Source: Bacteroidales bacterium
Lineage (GTDB): Bacteria; Bacteroidota; Bacteroidia; Bacteroidales; JAADJA01
Length of the DNA stretch: 64,000 nucleotides
Reading direction: 5' to 3'
Assembly: GCA_020052415.1 (NCBI GenBank)
Contig: JAGVPB010000024.1
Span: 36,021-100,020, forward strand
The stretch's first letter is position 1; every line of letters begins with the position of its first letter. Of this stretch, positions 60,997 through 64,000 are shown in pieces. The notes beneath the pieces are model-generated. The model was not told the DNA's origin and searched no databases. It was given only the letters and a program-made list of their open reading frames with translations. The position numbers and the translations under genes are program-made.

Positions 60997-62142
60997 CTAT
61001 TTTATTGAACTGATAACCTGCTCAATGCTTTCCAATAATTTCTCCCAGGAATATTTTGCCTTTTCTGTTTGTACATTTTTAACGAACTCATCTTCTTTAT
61101 TTAAGTTGAAAAACTTAACAATTGCATTAGAAATTTCCTCTGCTTTCGGCTGAACAACATATCCCACAACTTTATCTGGAATGACTTCAGCCAGGCCACC
61201 CACTTTCGTGGTAATGATCGGTTTATTAAAATGATAGGCGATCTGACTTACTCCGCTTTGTGTTGCATTTTTATAGGGTTGTACGACAACATCACAGGCA
61301 CAAAAATATTTAGCGACATCCGAATCAGGTATAAAATCATTTACCATGATCAGCCTGTCTCTTAAGTTGTATTTTTCTATTATTTCAAAATAAGGTTTGG
61401 AATCGGTATAAAATTCACCGGCAACAATCAGTTTAACCGGCAATTCTTTTAAAACTTGAAAGTTCATTGCTTCCAGCAGCAGGTCAAGTCCTTTGTAATC
61501 CCTGATAAAACCAAAAAAAAGTAAATAATTAGTATTATTATCGAGGTTCAGTTGTTTTTTAGCGGTTGTTTTATCTATTATTGCTCCGAAGTTATCATAC
61601 AGCGGATGGGCACAAAATAATTTTGGCTTACGCTTATCAAACGTTGCCAGGTCATCAAGCACAGTATTTGACATCGTGATAAATCCATCAACACTTTTCA
61701 CCCAATAATTTCCAAGTAACCTGTCGCCTGGCCTTTTTTCATGAGGGATTATGTTATCTATTATCGAAACTACTTTAGTGAACCTGTTTCTTCTTATAAT
61801 TTTTGCAATTGTTCCAAGGCATGGAGCCATAAAGGGAATCCAGAATTTAATGATAACCAGATCCGGGTTCATTCGCTTTATTTCCCTTCCCACACTAAAC
61901 CAGTTCAATGGATTTATTGAGTTGATTTTAACTTTGATATTCATGTCAGCCGGCGCCGGATCAGTTGAATATTGTGTTTTGCCAGGAAAAAGAAATCCCG
62001 GATATTGCAGGCTGAATGTGTATATTGTAACATCATCACCGCGTTGCATGTAAGCCCTGGCGAGCCTTTCGTTATAGGCAGTCAATCCCCCCCGCAGTGG
62101 ATAGGCCGAACCAATGATGATAATTTTCCTTTTTCCGGGCAT
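60997..62142 (-). CDS. Glycosyltransferase family 4
   Basis: The 381-residue protein is a GT-B glycosyltransferase. Its N terminus (IIIIGSAYPLRGGLTAYNERLARA) carries the Gly-rich acceptor-side motif. The C-terminal domain has NYLLFFGFIRDYKGLDLLLEAM and the retaining GT4 signature around VVQPYKNATQSGVSQIAYHFNKPIITTKVGGLAEVI (EX7E region). It has no membrane helix. It probably adds a sugar to a surface glycan; the donor is unknown, and GDP-heptose is possible because the genes for it are in the same run. It starts 13 bp after the GT2 gene. Confidence 0.9.
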   Translation of the reverse strand: MPGKRKIIIIGSAYPLRGGLTAYNERLARAYMQRGDDVTIYTFSLQYPGFLFPGKTQYSTDPAPADMNIKVKINSINPLNWFSVGREIKRMNPDLVIIKFWIPFMAPCLGTIAKIIRRNRFTKVVSIIDNIIPHEKRPGDRLLGNYWVKSVDGFITMSNTVLDDLATFDKRKPKLFCAHPLYDNFGAIIDKTTAKKQLNLDNNTNYLLFFGFIRDYKGLDLLLEAMNFQVLKELPVKLIVAGEFYTDSKPYFEIIEKYNLRDRLIMVNDFIPDSDVAKYFCACDVVVQPYKNATQSGVSQIAYHFNKPIITTKVGGLAEVIPDKVVGYVVQPKAEEISNAIVKFFNLNKEDEFVKNVQTEKAKYSWEKLLESIEQVISSIK

Positions 62143-62155
62143 AATGGATTTTTAA

Positions 62156-63136
62156 TCAATCCTGCTTTTTATCCAGACCGGTTTCCTGCTTCACTTTATA
62201 AATATTCCGGTCGGCGCTGTTCCTTGAGATCATTTCGGCCAGGAATCCAGTTACGAACAACTGGGACCCGATGATCATCGCCAGCAATCCGAAATAGAAC
62301 AGCGGACGCTCTGTCATTTTATAAACTTCATAGAAATATTTTGCAACAGCAAGATAAATACCGATGACCAATCCAATAAAAAATAAAATGGTTCCCAGTG
62401 TTCCAAAAAGGTGCATCGGCCTTTTACCGAATTTAGAAATGAAGCTGATTGACAGCAGATCGAGAAAACCCTTGATCAGCCTCTCCATCCCGAACTTTGT
62501 GACACCGTATTTACGCGCCCTGTGCTGAACTACCTTCTCTCCTATTTTATGGAATCCCGCCCATTTTGCTATCACAGGAATATACCTGTGCATCTCTCCG
62601 TAAACCTCAATGTTTTTAACTACCTCACTCCGGTAAGCTTTCAACCCGCAATTAAAATCATGGATTTTTATCCTGGAAATTTTTCGGGTTGTCCAGTTAA
62701 AGAATTTCGAAGGAACAGTTTTTCCAAAAGGATCGTGACGCTTCTTTTTCCAGCCCGAAACGACATCAAATCCCTCTTCTTTTATCATCCTGTACAGTTC
62801 AGGGATTTCGTCGGGGCTATCCTGAAGGTCGGCATCCATGGAGATCACCACAGCTCCCATAGCAGATTCAAACCCTTTTTGGAGGGCAGCCGATTTTCCA
62901 TAATTTCTTCGGAACCTGATGCCTTTAAAGTTTTGATTATCCTTTGCGAGTTTTTCGATGACTGGCCATGAATTGTCGCTGCTCCCGTCGTCCACAAAAA
63001 TTACTTCATAATTAAATTTTGCATGATTGCAAACACGATGAATCCAATCGGCGAGTTCGGGAAGCGATTCCTCTTCGTTATACAGGGGAACAATGACGGA
63101 AAGATCAATAATTGATTGATTATGCACTAATTTCAA
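62156..63136 (-). CDS. Glycosyltransferase family 2, DPM/GtrB-like with two C-terminal helices
   Basis: The 326-residue protein has a GT2 catalytic domain (~12-235): SVIVPLYNEEESLPEL, EVIFVDDGSSDNSWPV (DDGS), MDADLQDSPDEIPEL (D-x-D-like metal site) and FNCGLKAYRSEVV. Two transmembrane helices follow (~245-270 and ~285-310). This layout is that of polyprenyl-phosphate glycosyltransferases, which charge a lipid carrier. It overlaps the end of the DUF4199 gene by 17 bp and precedes the GT4 gene, so the three form a tight operon. The sugar is unknown. Confidence 0.92.
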   Translation of the reverse strand: MKLVHNQSIIDLSVIVPLYNEEESLPELADWIHRVCNHAKFNYEVIFVDDGSSDNSWPVIEKLAKDNQNFKGIRFRRNYGKSAALQKGFESAMGAVVISMDADLQDSPDEIPELYRMIKEEGFDVVSGWKKKRHDPFGKTVPSKFFNWTTRKISRIKIHDFNCGLKAYRSEVVKNIEVYGEMHRYIPVIAKWAGFHKIGEKVVQHRARKYGVTKFGMERLIKGFLDLLSISFISKFGKRPMHLFGTLGTILFFIGLVIGIYLAVAKYFYEVYKMTERPLFYFGLLAMIIGSQLFVTGFLAEMISRNSADRNIYKVKQETGLDKKQD

Positions 63137-63656
63137 TGGATTTGTCTTCTTTCTTCACAAATATAGAAACAATCAGAGCGAAAATTACTCCAAACAGAAT
63201 GTTGGCAAGTAATGAAAATACGGCCATCATAACGGGATTCATGAATTGCCTGGTAAATTTCATCGCTCTTGCAAGCTCCTCTTCGGTAATATCAGGCCGG
63301 GAATTTATCATGGATTCTTCAGCCTTTTCAAGTATAACCGCCGTATATTCATCGCCTACAAACGTCATAAAAATAAAGGTTAAAACAGCAGAAAAAATTG
63401 CTGCAAAAAGGCCAGTAAGAAATCCTACTGAAAAACTGGTTCCGTAAGGAATAAATCCTTTTAAATAATTGTCACGATATGCGATCGTTGAAATTATAAT
63501 CCCTCCTAATAATGCTGCATAGCTGATATATCCGGGCCAATTTTCAGTATATAGGTTCAGGATATAGAACAATAGCAACAGCACGATGAGAACAACGCTT
63601 ATTATAACCCCGTACAAAAGTGCATGTTTCCATGCCGGATAGACTTGATTTTCCAT
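63120..63656 (-). CDS. DUF4199 membrane protein
   Basis: The 178-residue protein has four hydrophobic helices (~10-30, 38-58, 70-100 and 135-165) with a charged segment between helices 3 and 4 (EKAEESMINSRPDITEEELARAM). This matches the DUF4199 family of Bacteroidota, in which a GT2 gene commonly follows. Its role is unknown. It is the first gene of the glycosyltransferase run, with a promoter box 27 bp upstream. Confidence 0.9.
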   Translation of the reverse strand: MENQVYPAWKHALLYGVIISVVLIVLLLLFYILNLYTENWPGYISYAALLGGIIISTIAYRDNYLKGFIPYGTSFSVGFLTGLFAAIFSAVLTFIFMTFVGDEYTAVILEKAEESMINSRPDITEEELARAMKFTRQFMNPVMMAVFSLLANILFGVIFALIVSIFVKKEDKSIEISA

Positions 63657-63682
63657 GGTAAATTTTTTTTATTTGTGTGGAG

Positions 63683-63690
63683 CAAAGTTA
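63683..63690 (-). promoter_or_regulatory. -7 box of the DUF4199-glycosyltransferase run
   Basis: TAACTTTG on the minus strand matches TAnnTTTG. Transcription would start about 20 nt before the DUF4199 ATG. The downstream genes to 50755 all lie on this strand with mostly short gaps, so this may be the main promoter of the run. Confidence 0.5.
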
Positions 63691-63749
63691 GAAAATTTAT
63701 GGAATAATAAAAATTTCAAATCTATCCCAAACCATTAACGGAAAAGATT

Positions 63750-63757
63750 TACTTTTG
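63750..63757 (+). promoter_or_regulatory. -7 box of the SRP RNA gene
   Basis: TACTTTTG matches TAnnTTTG, 5 bp before the predicted 5' end of the SRP RNA. It is divergent from the DUF4199 promoter box with about 60 bp between. Confidence 0.55.
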
Positions 63758-63761
63758 CGCC

Positions 63762-63862
63762 GGGTAAGTCTGATACGACCAGCTCCCTCTGAACTCCCCC
63801 AGGACCGGAAGGTAGCAAGGGTAGGCGGTAGAGCGGTGCGATATACGGGCTTGCCCTTTTTT
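63762..63862 (+). ncRNA. ffs: Signal recognition particle RNA (small, 4.5S-type)
   Basis: The 5' GGGTAAG pairs with 3' CTTGCCC. The conserved SRP core is present: CCCCCAGGACCGGAAGGTAG followed by CAAGGGTAGGCGG, i.e. the GGAA tetraloop and the symmetric/asymmetric loops of helix 8. The RNA of about 95 nt ends in a run of six T that serves as terminator. It forms with Ffh the particle that targets membrane proteins. The rest of the window to 64000 has only word-like spacer (GAGATTCCTCCCTGCGGTCG-type) and no gene. Confidence 0.9.
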
Positions 63863-64000
63863 ATTTGGGAATTGACTAAATGCCTTACATGATAAATTCA
63901 TAAACTTGGTTGGTAAGAAAGAGTGAGATTCCTCCCTGCGGTCGGAATGACATGAATGTGAGTCTATTGGAAATATGGAGGCGAAAGGTGCGGGCGGCTT

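Overview
The window looks like a chromosome segment of a Bacteroidota species, most likely a Bacteroidales- or Marinilabiliales-like lineage with moderate GC and AT-rich spacers. Evidence: several large secreted proteins end in type IX secretion (T9SS) sorting domains, type A (S8 peptidase, GEVED/CARDB protein, BNR protein and others) and type B (gliding-motility C-terminal domain). Family content also fits: GlnN-type glutamine synthetase, DUF3276, DUF4199, DUF4301, an FadL-type porin and an S16 with a long tail. Many genes and RNAs are preceded by the Bacteroidota -7 promoter box TAnnTTTG, and most genes lack a clear Shine-Dalgarno sequence.

Layout. 1-12.0 kb: a TPR protein cut by the window edge, tRNA-Arg(TCT) with a duplicated 3' end, an M16 peptidase, a TPR-adenylate cyclase and a 1621-residue subtilase-like T9SS protein carrying a TALVN repeat array. 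12-21.2 kb: a sugar operon (isolated GH97 N-terminal domain, FHS-type MFS transporter, ROK kinase), a hybrid sensor kinase, a PepE-like peptidase, a large TPR-like exported protein and two tRNA-Leu genes. 21.2-33.1 kb: a sulfotransferase-like gene coupled to DUF4301, then rpsP-rimM-trmN6, porin, SGNH hydrolase, rdgB, miaA, a pRiA4b ORF-3-like gene, cca and DUF3276. 33.1-46.1 kb: T9SS cargo proteins, lipB, an ECF-sigma envelope-response operon with DUF4097 and GIN-domain proteins, then two damaged secreted-protein genes (a frameshift and an in-frame TAG). 46.4-52.2 kb: type III glutamine synthetase, a BNR/sialidase-like T9SS protein and a sodium:solute symporter. 52.2-63.7 kb: a long co-directional minus-strand run with the four enzymes of GDP-D-glycero-alpha-D-manno-heptose synthesis (gmhB, hddC, gmhA, hddA), glycosyltransferases, DUF4199 and a type B adhesin. 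This run is split by a two-gene ATPase + HNH-like module resembling Septu (PtuA/PtuB), a nitroreductase, a MITE-like hairpin and a decayed toxin-antitoxin pair. The small SRP RNA closes the window.

The least conventional content is between and at the ends of genes. There are three different MITE-like inverted-repeat elements. There are several families of degenerate 'word' repeats that begin at or just after stop codons, one of them modular and present in four copies, and one of these supplies the last codons of the cyclase gene. A near-perfect intrinsic-terminator hairpin with a nine-T tract lies inside the rimM coding sequence. The best candidate for a distinct biological system is the ATPase/HNH-like pair at 55.2-57.3 kb inside the heptose cluster.
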